From an uncultured Acidobacteriota bacterium (GTDB lineage Bacteria; Acidobacteriota; Vicinamibacteria; Fen-336), in NCBI GenBank assembly GCA_902826455.1, contig CADEEV010000010.1, forward strand, positions 1-64,000: a stretch of 64,000 nucleotides of DNA, read 5' to 3'. The translations under genes were made by a program, and so were the position numbers. Below are positions 24,484-32,271 of this stretch, one piece after another (the stretch's first letter is position 1; the number at the start of each line of letters is the position of its first letter). The notes under the pieces are model-generated. The model saw only the letters and a program-made list of their open reading frames with translations. It was not told the origin of the DNA and did no database searches.

Positions 24484-26229
24484 TCAGCGCGGGGGCAGCG
24501 ACAGGAGCCGGGCCAGCCACTCCTCGCGGTCGCGGCGCGCGTCCGTCCTGTCGAGGCCGAAGTGGCCGATCTCGTAGTCGCGCGACTCGGCCCGCGCGCC
24601 GGCCGCGGCGCGGTAGAGCGCGGCGTCGAAGCGCGCGATGAACGGGTCGCGCGTCGCGAACTGCAGGAGCATCGGCGCGGTGCCGTCCATGAGGTGCGTG
24701 CCGTCGAGAGGGTGGATCCGCTCGAGCCAGCGCGTGCGCGCGGCCTCGTCCAGGTAGGCGGCGAACGAGGCCGCGAAGCGGCCGTGGCCGTTGGCGGCGG
24801 CGTCCGTGAGGGACGCCCAGCCGGCCAGCATCACGAAGCCCCGGGCCCGGGGCTCGAGGCCCGCGAGTCGGCCGCCCATCGTGGCGCCGAGGCTCCACCC
24901 GACGTAGGCGAGGCGCGCCGGGTCCACGTCCCTGCGGCCGACGAGAACGTCGAAGCAGCGCCGCAGGTCGACGACCGTGTGGCGGATCTCGTCCTCGTCC
25001 ACCGCGCTGTCGAACACCGCCACGGGCGCCGCCTCGGGGCGGTTCTCCGGAGCCTCGAGCAGCACCGAGACGACGCCGCGCTCGGCGAGGGCCACCGCCT
25101 CGTCCACGAACGTCCCCCGGTCGCCCTGGCCGTGGTGGAGAAAGACGAGGCCCGCGCGCGAGCGCCGCGCTCCCGGAGCCGCGGGCTCGACCACGTAGGC
25201 CGGCGCGCGATCGCCGTGAGGGCTCGCGAAGTGCACGTCGTGCACGAGCGCCCGACCCCGCCGCTCGACACCCTTCTCCCGCACGTCGAGGGGCATCCGG
25301 GCGTCGTACGCGAAGAGCGCCCGCGTCGCCGGGGTGGCCGGGGAGCCCAGGCCGTCGGCGAGCAGGCGCTTGGCCGTGCCGTCGGGATCGACGAACTCCG
25401 CCACGAGCCGCACGAACGTGTCGGGGCGCTCGAGGTGGATGAGGTGGCCCGCGTGGCTCACGACCAGCCGCTCGGCGCCGGTGACGCCGAGCTCGAGGGC
25501 ACCCACGTGGGCCTGTACGTCGGGGATGTCCGACTCGCCGACCAGGAGGCGCACCGGCAGCTTGAGGCCGGCAAGACGGCTGCGGGCGTCGGGATCCGGC
25601 CGCTGGCTGCCCTTCAGCCGGCCCTGGGCCGCGAGTGGGAAGCGCTCGATCAGCGCCCGCAGCCGGGCCCGGCCGTCGGCGTTGCGCGCGTCGGTGAGGT
25701 ACGCGTCCAAGGACCACTTGCCGAGCGCCGCCTCCGCGTCTCCCGGCCGCGCCGCGGTCCCGGTGTTGCGGATGCCGCGCTCCATGTAGTGGCCGCTGTA
25801 CGAGAAGCCCGGCAGGACCGGCCCTTCGAGCACGAGCCGGCTCACGCGCTCCGGATGCTCGAGCGTGAAGTTGACTGCGAGCCCGCCGCCGGCCGACGCG
25901 CCCACGAGGGCCACCCTGTCGAGCCTCTGGGCATCGAGGAGCGCGAGGAGGTCCGCCACGTTGTCGAAGTCGGCTGTTGCGGTGGTCGAGGCGCCGTAGC
26001 CGCGACGGTCGTAGCGGAGTACGTCGAAGCGCCGGGCGAGGTCCGGCCACACCTCGTCCCAGCTGGCGCCCGGAAGCAGGCCGTCGTGGACGAGGACGAG
26101 GGGCGCGCCGCGGCCGGAGCGCTCCCACGCGATGCGGCCGCCGGGCACGTCGAGGATGCCGGTATCGGCCTGCGCGCAGAGCGCCATCAAGACGCAGACG
26201 GCGCCGAAGGCGAGACGGCGGGGGATCAC
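24484..26229 (-). CDS. Exported protein with two tandem alpha/beta hydrolase domains
   Basis: The 581-residue protein starts at GTG 26229 with a signal peptide (about 1-21, LCAQA). Domain 1 (about 24-275) has LVLVHDG, DRRGYGAS, nucleophile elbow GASAGG, a candidate Asp in GESDIPD and His in SHAGHLIHLERP. Domain 2 (about 320-575) has FLHHGQGDRG, GWSLGAT, an Asp in FATRDPF and His in YEIGHFGLDR. Both triads look complete, so both halves may be active, with different substrates. Domain 2 resembles dienelactone-hydrolase-type enzymes; domain 1 resembles epoxide-hydrolase/haloperoxidase-like ones. The gene lies 11 bases downstream of the Calx-beta protein gene, so co-transcription is plausible. 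Confidence 0.82.
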   Translation of the reverse strand: MIPRRLAFGAVCVLMALCAQADTGILDVPGGRIAWERSGRGAPLVLVHDGLLPGASWDEVWPDLARRFDVLRYDRRGYGASTTATADFDNVADLLALLDAQRLDRVALVGASAGGGLAVNFTLEHPERVSRLVLEGPVLPGFSYSGHYMERGIRNTGTAARPGDAEAALGKWSLDAYLTDARNADGRARLRALIERFPLAAQGRLKGSQRPDPDARSRLAGLKLPVRLLVGESDIPDVQAHVGALELGVTGAERLVVSHAGHLIHLERPDTFVRLVAEFVDPDGTAKRLLADGLGSPATPATRALFAYDARMPLDVREKGVERRGRALVHDVHFASPHGDRAPAYVVEPAAPGARRSRAGLVFLHHGQGDRGTFVDEAVALAERGVVSVLLEAPENRPEAAPVAVFDSAVDEDEIRHTVVDLRRCFDVLVGRRDVDPARLAYVGWSLGATMGGRLAGLEPRARGFVMLAGWASLTDAAANGHGRFAASFAAYLDEAARTRWLERIHPLDGTHLMDGTAPMLLQFATRDPFIARFDAALYRAAAGARAESRDYEIGHFGLDRTDARRDREEWLARLLSLPPR

Positions 26230-26240
26230 GGAACCGGAGT

Positions 26241-29045
26241 CTACACCCCGTCGTTGTCGGTGATCGTCGCGGTTCCGGTCGCGTCGCCCAGGGTCGCGTT
26301 GCTCGGGGCCGAGAGCACCGCCGAGAACGCCTCGGTCGGCTCCGCGAGCGTGTCGCCCTTCACGGCCACCGTGAACGTGCGCGTCGCCTGGCCCGGCGCG
26401 AAGGTCAAGGTCCCGTTCGTCGCGGTGTAGTCGTCGGGCGCCGTGGCGCTGCCGTTCGTCGTGGCGTAGTTCACCGTCACCGTGTTGGCGCTCGGCACCG
26501 ACACGGTGGCCGTGAACGTGACGAGCTTGCTGCCCGCGTTGCCCTCGGTGACGGCCACGTCGTTGAGCGAGACGGAAGGCGGGCCGTCGTTGTCGTTGAT
26601 CGTGACCAGGCCCTGACCGTCGGCGAGGCCGACGCCCTGGGGGTTCAGCAGGTTCACGAAGAACGTCTCCGTGTTCTCGTCCGAGAGGTCGCCCTTGACC
26701 GCGACCGTCAGGGTCTTGCTGTCCTGGCCGGCGCTGAAGGTCAGCATTCCCGTCTTGGTGGTGTAGTCCGAGCCCGCCGAGGCGGTGTTGGGCGCCGTGG
26801 CGAAGCCGACCTTCACGGTCTGGGTCGGCAGACCCGAGAGGGTCACGGTCAGGAGGACGTTCTGGGTCCCCGCGTTGCCTTCGGTCACCGTCGCGTTGGA
26901 GATCGACGCCTGGATCCCGGGGGTCGCGTCGTCGTCGTCGAGGATCGTGACGACGGCCTGGGCGTCCGCGATCGTGGCGTTCGCGGGGCTGCTCAGGTTC
27001 ACGACGAAGGTCTCGTTCGGCTCGTCCGCGACGTCGCCCTTGGTGAGGATCGAGATCGTCTTGTTCTTCTGGCCGGGCGCGAACGTCAGCGTGCCGTTCT
27101 CCGCGGTGTACTCCGTCCCCACCGTGGCGCTGCCCGGGCCGGTCGCATAGTTGACGGTGATCGTCTTGTCGCTCGCGGCGCTCAGGGCGACCGCGAGGTT
27201 CACGGTCTTGGTGCCCGAGCCCTCCGCGAGGCTCACGTCCGCGATCGAGATCGAGGGGGCGGGGTCGTCGTCCAGGATCGTGCCGACGGCATGGCCGTCC
27301 GTGATCACGGCGCTCGTGGCGTTCGACAGCTCGACGAAGAACGTCTCGTCGAGCTCGTCGCGGGTGTCGCCCTTGACCAGGATCGACACCGGCTTGCTCG
27401 TCTCTCCCGGGGCGAAGTTGAGCGTCGTCAGGGCCTTCGTCGTGTAGTCGGTGCCGGCCGTCGCCGTTCCCGGCGCGCTCTCGTACTGGACGGTGACGTC
27501 GACCGCGCTCGCCCCCGAGAGCGTCACGAAGAACGTGGCCGGATGGGTGCCCGAGTGGCCTTCGTCGATCGAGAGGTCGTCGATGGTGATGTTCACGATC
27601 GCCGACGCGTTCTGGGTCACCGTGAAGGTGTGGCCGGCGATCGTCAGGGTGCCCGAGCGCGGAGTGGCGTTGGGATTCGGGTCCACGCTGTAGTTCACGG
27701 TGCCGTTGCCCTTGATGCCGCCGCCCGACGTGATGTCGATCCAGTCCACGTTGCTGGCGGCGGTCCACACGGAGCAGGACGCCAGGCTCGGCGCCTTCAC
27801 GTCGACGCTGCCGTTGCCCCCGGCGTCGCCGAAGGCGGCGCTCGTGGTCACGAGCCGCGTGGCCGCCAGCAGCTTGTTCACCTGGCCGCCGAGGGACACG
27901 GTGTAGAGTTCCCCGGCCTCGTCCTCGCCGAACGAGGCGATGTTGAAGGGCGCGTCGAGGAAGAGCGACGGCGTCGTCGGACCGGCCGGCAGCGGCAGCG
28001 TCGCCACGTCGACGCCGAAGACCTCACCCGTGCAGAAGTCGCCGTAGATGTACGTTCCGTCCGCGAGCGTCTCGTTCGTGCCGCGGTACACGTAGCCGCC
28101 CGTGATCGAGCAGCGCCCCGCCGAGTGCGTGTACTCGAGCAGCGGCGGCGTGAACAGCGGAGAGTTGCAGGGGATCGCGTCGGTGCTGAAGTTGCAGAAC
28201 GTGCCCTCCATGACGCGCCAGCCGTAGTTCTTGCCGCGGTCGATGAAGTCCACCTCTTCGCGCTGGTCCTGGCCGACGTCTCCCGCGATCAGCTTGTGGG
28301 TCTCGCGGTCGAACGAGAAGCGCCAGGGGTTGCGCACGCCGATCGCGAAGATCTCGTCGCGTCCCGGCGTCGCGCCGAAGTACGGGTTGTCGGACGGCGA
28401 CGAGTACGGAATCGGACCGTTGGGCGTGTCCACGTCGAGGCGCAGGAACTTCCCGAGCAGCTGGTTGATGTTCTGCCCGTTGTTGGGCGGATCGTCGCCG
28501 GAGCCGCCGTCGCCGACGGACATGAAGAGGTAGCCGCCGGGCCCGAAGGCGATCATGCCGCCGTTGTGGTTGGCGTTGTCGCCGTGGGGGATCACCAGAT
28601 GGCTGATCTCGGTCGCGGTCGTCGCCGTGGGATCGGCGATGTTCGGGTTCGCGGCGTTCGCCTTGTACTCGGCGAGCACGATGGCACCATCGTCCTTGCG
28701 CGTGTACGTGACGAAGAAGCGGCGGTTCGTCGCGAAGTTGGGGGAGAAGGCGAGGCCCAGAAGGCCGCGCTCGTCCCCGGAGAGGATCTTGGCGCTCGGG
28801 ATCGTGAGGAAGACCGTGCCGGTGGCCGCCAACGGCTGGACCACCCTGATCGTGCCAGCCCGCTCGACGATGAACAGCCGATTGCTGCCGTCGCCGGCGT
28901 TCGTGACGAACAGGGGGCTGCTGAGCCCGCTCGTGACACGTCCCTCGAGCTCCAGTTTCGGGCAGGTCTGGGCGCCGATCTCAGGGGTGTAAGTCGCCAC
29001 GACGGCGGCGAGAGCCAGCGGGGCGGCGTTCCAGATCCTCATCAC
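26241..29045 (-). CDS. Exported glucose/sorbosone dehydrogenase-like protein with Calx-beta repeats
   Basis: The 934-residue protein has a signal peptide (about 1-25). Residues about 30-400 are a PQQ-dependent sugar dehydrogenase-type six-bladed propeller: GLLGLAFSPNF, FVTYTRKDDG, HNGGMIAFGPGGYLFMSVGDGGSGDDP, IFAIGVRNPWRFSFDR, DVGQDQREEVD and a KNYGWRVMEG block. A BACON-like sandwich follows (about 405-505), then four Calx-beta domains (about 510-930), each about 105-110 residues with the EGxxGT/xxFxVxLS and TILDDD endings that bind Ca2+. It is likely a secreted, cell-surface-attached sugar oxidase or sugar-binding adhesin. PQQ binding cannot be proved. Start is ATG 29045 or 29042. Confidence 0.9.
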   Translation of the reverse strand: MMRIWNAAPLALAAVVATYTPEIGAQTCPKLELEGRVTSGLSSPLFVTNAGDGSNRLFIVERAGTIRVVQPLAATGTVFLTIPSAKILSGDERGLLGLAFSPNFATNRRFFVTYTRKDDGAIVLAEYKANAANPNIADPTATTATEISHLVIPHGDNANHNGGMIAFGPGGYLFMSVGDGGSGDDPPNNGQNINQLLGKFLRLDVDTPNGPIPYSSPSDNPYFGATPGRDEIFAIGVRNPWRFSFDRETHKLIAGDVGQDQREEVDFIDRGKNYGWRVMEGTFCNFSTDAIPCNSPLFTPPLLEYTHSAGRCSITGGYVYRGTNETLADGTYIYGDFCTGEVFGVDVATLPLPAGPTTPSLFLDAPFNIASFGEDEAGELYTVSLGGQVNKLLAATRLVTTSAAFGDAGGNGSVDVKAPSLASCSVWTAASNVDWIDITSGGGIKGNGTVNYSVDPNPNATPRSGTLTIAGHTFTVTQNASAIVNITIDDLSIDEGHSGTHPATFFVTLSGASAVDVTVQYESAPGTATAGTDYTTKALTTLNFAPGETSKPVSILVKGDTRDELDETFFVELSNATSAVITDGHAVGTILDDDPAPSISIADVSLAEGSGTKTVNLAVALSAASDKTITVNYATGPGSATVGTEYTAENGTLTFAPGQKNKTISILTKGDVADEPNETFVVNLSSPANATIADAQAVVTILDDDDATPGIQASISNATVTEGNAGTQNVLLTVTLSGLPTQTVKVGFATAPNTASAGSDYTTKTGMLTFSAGQDSKTLTVAVKGDLSDENTETFFVNLLNPQGVGLADGQGLVTINDNDGPPSVSLNDVAVTEGNAGSKLVTFTATVSVPSANTVTVNYATTNGSATAPDDYTATNGTLTFAPGQATRTFTVAVKGDTLAEPTEAFSAVLSAPSNATLGDATGTATITDNDGV

Positions 29046-29159
29046 GACCTCCGGTTGAAGGGACAGTCCGACCTCTCATTGTCGCGCGGGTGAGAGCCGG
29101 AGATGGTGTCCACCGTCACCATCAACCAGGAGGGGTCGGGCCCTGGGGGCGGGTCAGAG

Positions 29160-29462
29160 CTACGCGGGCGCGAACCGTGCGAGCCGCCTGACGGCGCACT
29201 CGGTCGCGCGCACCCGACGCGACGCGTCCTCCTGGGTAGTGGCGTGGTCGAGGGTCGTGCGGGCGAACGCGATCTTGCCCCTCACGATCCTGTCGCCCTG
29301 GCGCAGCCGAACCTCGAAGCCGGTGCTTCGCGCCGAGAGCATCACGGAGGCGACCAGGGCCTCGGCGTCCGGGTGAGCCTCGAGCCCGAGCTCGATGCCG
29401 GCTTCGATGTCCTGCAGGTACGGGAGTGCCTGGGCTACGGGGACGAACCGAATGGCGGACAT
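29160..29462 (-). CDS. Small cytoplasmic protein of unknown function
   Basis: The 100-residue protein starts at ATG 29462 behind a strong AGAGGAGG site five bases upstream. It contains helix-rich N-terminal PYLQDIEAGIELGLEAHPDAEALVAS, then a small beta block, FEVRLRQGDRIVRGKIAFAR, and an Arg-rich C-terminus, RRVRATECAVRRLAR. No signal peptide, no catalytic motif. The basic tail could bind nucleic acid, which is inference only. The flanking 29463-29520 and 29046-29159 stretches hold no other gene. Confidence 0.55.
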   Translation of the reverse strand: MSAIRFVPVAQALPYLQDIEAGIELGLEAHPDAEALVASVMLSARSTGFEVRLRQGDRIVRGKIAFARTTLDHATTQEDASRRVRATECAVRRLARFAPA

Positions 29463-29520
29463 GGCAGCCTCCTCTTCGCGCGGAGCCTTGCCGAAGCCTG
29501 TGACGAGTGTGTGACGATTT

Positions 29521-29733
29521 CTACTGGTCGCTGGGTTTCTTTCGGCGATCGACCAACACTCCGGGGCCCTCGTAGGCGATCGTGAACCCGCAGGCAGGAC
29601 ACACGATGTTGACGATGGCTTCTGGCTCGGCGGGTCGAGCGACGACTCGGGCCAACTCGCGGTGGCAGGACGGGCAGCGCGGAGCCATGGCACGGTCGAA
29701 GGTGCGGGGCGTGCTGTAGGTGCGATCGACCAC
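29521..29733 (-). CDS. Small zinc-ribbon protein
   Basis: The 70-residue protein starts at GTG 29733, chosen because GGGA lies at ribosome-binding distance and because it matches the length of a paralogue at 56439-56573. The alternative start is ATG 29688 (55 residues). Two Cys pairs, CPSCH and CPACG 24 residues apart, form a zinc ribbon. The end reads YEGPGVLVDRRKK. The paralogue shares PRCPxCH and the GxGxxxDRR ending but lacks the second pair. The N-terminal extension visible further upstream is merely translated tRNA. The downstream tRNA-Arg lies 77 bases away. Role unknown. Confidence 0.6.
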   Translation of the reverse strand: MVDRTYSTPRTFDRAMAPRCPSCHRELARVVARPAEPEAIVNIVCPACGFTIAYEGPGVLVDRRKKPSDQ

Positions 29734-29809
29734 CGGTTTCCCTTTTGCGAGAAGCTCGGCGGAGTCTACGACCGGGCCCGTGAAAATTCCATGACGGGCG
29801 GGAGGCGGT

Positions 29810-29886
29810 TGGTGCGCCCGGAGAGAATCGAACTCCCTACCTACTGGTTCGAAGCCAGTCGCTCTATCCAGGTGAGCTACGGGCGC
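29810..29886 (-). tRNA. tRNA-Arg, anticodon TCG
   Basis: Complete cloverleaf on the minus strand: acceptor GCGCCCG, D arm TAGCTCACCTGGATAGAGC, anticodon stem ACTGG around the loop CTTCGAA (TCG, decoding CGA), T arm with GTTCGATTC, discriminator A and encoded CCA at 29810-29812. The acceptor stem is the same as in tRNA-Arg(CCG) at 10-86. Confidence 0.95.
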
Positions 29887-29922
29887 ATCCGGAACGAAGG
29901 ATAGCGGCAAGCGTTGGGGATG

Positions 29923-30714
29923 TCACGGCTGGCGGCTCGCGGCCGCGCTCACCTTCTCGAACGACAGCACGCGGTGGTACTGGCTCGAGGCCACGAGCCG
30001 CTTGCGCAGGCGCTCGTCGGCCGTCAAAAAGTGGACGTCCGGGAGCGCGAGGAGCAGGAGCTGCTGGCCGTCGACCCAGTCGTCGACGTTCTCCTGGAAC
30101 GTGGCGCGCTTGCGCGCGCGCGCCTCGCTCCACAGGGCCGAGTCGTGGCGCAGCGCCGCGTCGGTCGCCGTCACGATGGCGGCGAGGTGCTCGGGCGTCG
30201 GGTCGATGTCGCAGGCCGTCGCCACCCGTCCCGCGTAGCGCTCGGCCGCGGCCACGAAAGGGCCGGCGTCGACCTTGCTCGCGCGCGCTTCCTTCAGGCG
30301 TTCGCGGTGCAGCTGCTCGCCGGCTTCGAGGATCGTCAGGAACCGCGTGTCGAGATCGTGGCCCTTCAGATCGGCGGGTGACGACGCGGTCGTGGCGATC
30401 GTCAGGGAGCGCTGCAGGTCTTTCGGCTCCCAGCCGGCGTGAGCCCGGGCGCGACCGGTGACCGTGAGCTGCACCGCCCGGGACGGGAACGGAAGGCAGT
30501 CCGCAGGATCCCCCGGGGGTTGCAGCTCGTGAAGCCCTTGCGAGCTGCGGTCCCAGTCGTGGCCGCGGCTGCGTCCCAGGGACAGCTCGGCGAACGTGAG
30601 TGGAGAGACGCACCAGGAGAAGCGCGCTTGGACGTAGCGGCGGAGCTTGCGTTTCTCCTCCTCCTCCATCCGACCCATCCGGCTGGCCGCGTCGGTGTCG
30701 AGGAAGACCCTCAC
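29923..30714 (-). CDS. PIN-domain-like nuclease, candidate toxin
   Basis: The 263-residue protein shows the acidic PIN signature: FLDTDAASR at the N-terminus (Asp6/Asp8), a Glu in FAELSLG (Glu43), and Asp residues in DDWVDGQ and FLTADERLRKRL near the C-terminus (about 216 and 232). It is twice the length of typical VapC toxins, with a helical insertion between the Glu and the late Asp pair. GTG 30714 overlaps by one base the stop of a 92-residue zinc-ribbon protein gene, the layout of a toxin-antitoxin pair. Mg-dependent RNase activity is inferred from fold. The gene ends 36 bases from the tRNA-Arg gene. Confidence 0.72.
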   Translation of the reverse strand: MRVFLDTDAASRMGRMEEEEKRKLRRYVQARFSWCVSPLTFAELSLGRSRGHDWDRSSQGLHELQPPGDPADCLPFPSRAVQLTVTGRARAHAGWEPKDLQRSLTIATTASSPADLKGHDLDTRFLTILEAGEQLHRERLKEARASKVDAGPFVAAAERYAGRVATACDIDPTPEHLAAIVTATDAALRHDSALWSEARARKRATFQENVDDWVDGQQLLLLALPDVHFLTADERLRKRLVASSQYHRVLSFEKVSAAASRQP

Positions 30715-30992
30715 TAGACCTGCGCGGCGACGTCCATGAGGGCCTGGGCGTACGCGAGCTCCTTGCCCTTCTGGAACGCGACGGTCTCGCCGCGGACGGC
30801 GAGGATCCGCGATCCGACCGAGGCCTTCTTCCGCTCGCTCAAGGTCAGCCGCGACAGCGCGCGACGCAGGTCGTCGAGGGGCTGGCCGAGCTCGATGCCG
30901 GCGCAGCGCGGGCAATCGAGGCCGTCGAGAGAGCCGGGCCACGGATCGGCGTGTTCGGAGAGGCAGAGCGGGCAGGTGATCCATTGGGCCAT
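30714..30992 (-). CDS. Small zinc-ribbon protein, candidate antitoxin for the PIN protein
   Basis: The 92-residue protein has CPLC and CPRC (Cys7/10, Cys27/30), 16 residues apart, forming a zinc ribbon. A helical stretch, LDDLRRALSRLTLSERKKASVGSRI, follows, then a short tail. It overlaps by one base the downstream PIN-like gene. In VapBC-type modules the antitoxin gene precedes the toxin gene and overlaps it, as here. No classic AbrB or RHH fold is visible, so it would be a new antitoxin type, or simply an RNA-binding partner. The upstream neighbour is a metalloprotease gene 38 bases away on the same strand. Confidence 0.6.
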   Translation of the reverse strand: MAQWITCPLCLSEHADPWPGSLDGLDCPRCAGIELGQPLDDLRRALSRLTLSERKKASVGSRILAVRGETVAFQKGKELAYAQALMDVAAQV

Positions 30993-31030
30993 GAGGCACC
31001 GTACCCCACCGGGCGGCGTCACGAGGTCCG

Positions 31031-32257
31031 TTAGCGGAGGCCCGAGAGAACTTCCGCCGCGAGACCCTCCGCGAGCGGGCCCAGGTCCTCGCCGGTGAAC
31101 AGGATCACGGCGTCGCCGTACCGGTAGGAGCGCTTGCGGGGGACGGTCACGAGGGACTCCTGGAACTCGACCGCGTCGCGCTCCGTGTCCCAGAGGGTCG
31201 CGAGGAGCGTGATCGAGCGCGTGCCGTTCGCGTAGTGCTGATAGGCGTCGCCGCCGATACCCGCCGCGCCCCGGTTGGTCCAGGCTTCGGGCCGGAGCGC
31301 GTCGGGCGAGGCCAGCTCGAGGCGGCCGGCCCCGGTGAGCGACGCGAGGCCGAGCTCGCCCATCGAGCCGCGCGACGCGAGGGACCAGCCCGCCCCGAGA
31401 CGCTTCGACAGATCCGTGAGCTTCACGGAGCGTGGCAGGTCGCGCGCGCTCGCGTTCCAGTACTTCTCGGGATGCAGGATCTGCTCGGTGGACTGGGGCG
31501 GATCCTTGAAGGCGGCCGTGAGGTCGGCGGGGTTGATCCCGTTCCGGAGCCGGGTCGCGTCGCCCCGCAGCAGGAACGACAGCCCGAGGACGTACGAGCC
31601 GACGAGGCTGCGCTGCACGACCGACGGCGTCGCCTTGAGGCGATCGGCCCGCGCCATCTCCACCTTCTGCATGGCCTGGATCGCGCCCAGCGAGATGCGG
31701 CCGGCCTGGATCTCGCGGCCGAGGAACACGGTCATGACGGCGGTGCCCGAGCCCTCGACCACCGCCGAGCGCGCGGCGCCGCGATCGTCGTCGCCTTCGA
31801 TTCCGCCGGCCAGGAACGTGTCGAGGCCGAAGTGCTGGTCGTCCAGGGCGTGGGTGAGCTCGTGGGCGATCAGCATCGGCGTCGTCTCCTGGGCCGAGGC
31901 CGTGTCCACCAGGAAGAACGTGCCCTCCTCGGGCTCGTAGTAGCCGAGGGCCTGTTCCTCGAGCACGTCGAGGAACGAGCCCAGCAGGTCGAAGCCGGCC
32001 GGCACCAGCCCCAGGTTGGAGTAGACGGCCTGGTCGACGGCAACGCGCTCCGGGGGCCAGAGCCTCTCGGCGCGCTCGGCGAAATGGGCGCGCGCTTCGG
32101 CGCTCGTCACCACTTTGACGGCCACGGGGCGCCGGAACGGCAGGCCGCGGATCTCGGCCACGGCGGCCTCGATGCGCGGCAGGCTCTCCAGGGGCGCACT
32201 CGCCGCCGGCGTCGTCTCGAGGAGCAGGGCCAGCGCCAGAAAGGACAAGCGCGCCAT
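31031..32257 (-). CDS. Exported HExxH metalloprotease-like protein
   Basis: The 408-residue protein has a signal peptide (about 1-20, ASA). The zinc motif HELTHALDDQ gives HExxH, and a Glu in AVVEGSG about 30 residues later is a candidate third ligand. The preceding YYEPEEGTFFLVD and following QSTEQILHPEKYWN segments resemble secreted zincin-like proteins of unknown substrate. The fold seems to be zincin; peptidase activity is inferred. The 14-base gap to the divergent FadI start means the promoters must overlap coding sequence or the transcripts are leaderless. Likely the first gene of a unit with the zinc-ribbon/PIN pair. Confidence 0.82.
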   Translation of the reverse strand: MARLSFLALALLLETTPAASAPLESLPRIEAAVAEIRGLPFRRPVAVKVVTSAEARAHFAERAERLWPPERVAVDQAVYSNLGLVPAGFDLLGSFLDVLEEQALGYYEPEEGTFFLVDTASAQETTPMLIAHELTHALDDQHFGLDTFLAGGIEGDDDRGAARSAVVEGSGTAVMTVFLGREIQAGRISLGAIQAMQKVEMARADRLKATPSVVQRSLVGSYVLGLSFLLRGDATRLRNGINPADLTAAFKDPPQSTEQILHPEKYWNASARDLPRSVKLTDLSKRLGAGWSLASRGSMGELGLASLTGAGRLELASPDALRPEAWTNRGAAGIGGDAYQHYANGTRSITLLATLWDTERDAVEFQESLVTVPRKRSYRYGDAVILFTGEDLGPLAEGLAAEVLSGLR

Positions 32258-32271
32258 TGTATGCTCGCTCC

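Noticed and set aside
26241-27800. Possible DNA tandem-repeat array
   Set aside because: The repeats are diverged Calx-beta protein domains, not conserved DNA repeats or a CRISPR array.
29734-29910. N-terminal extension of the small zinc-ribbon protein
   Set aside because: The extra residues, of the type HLDRATGFEPVGREFDSLRAHQ, are simply the tRNA-Arg gene translated.
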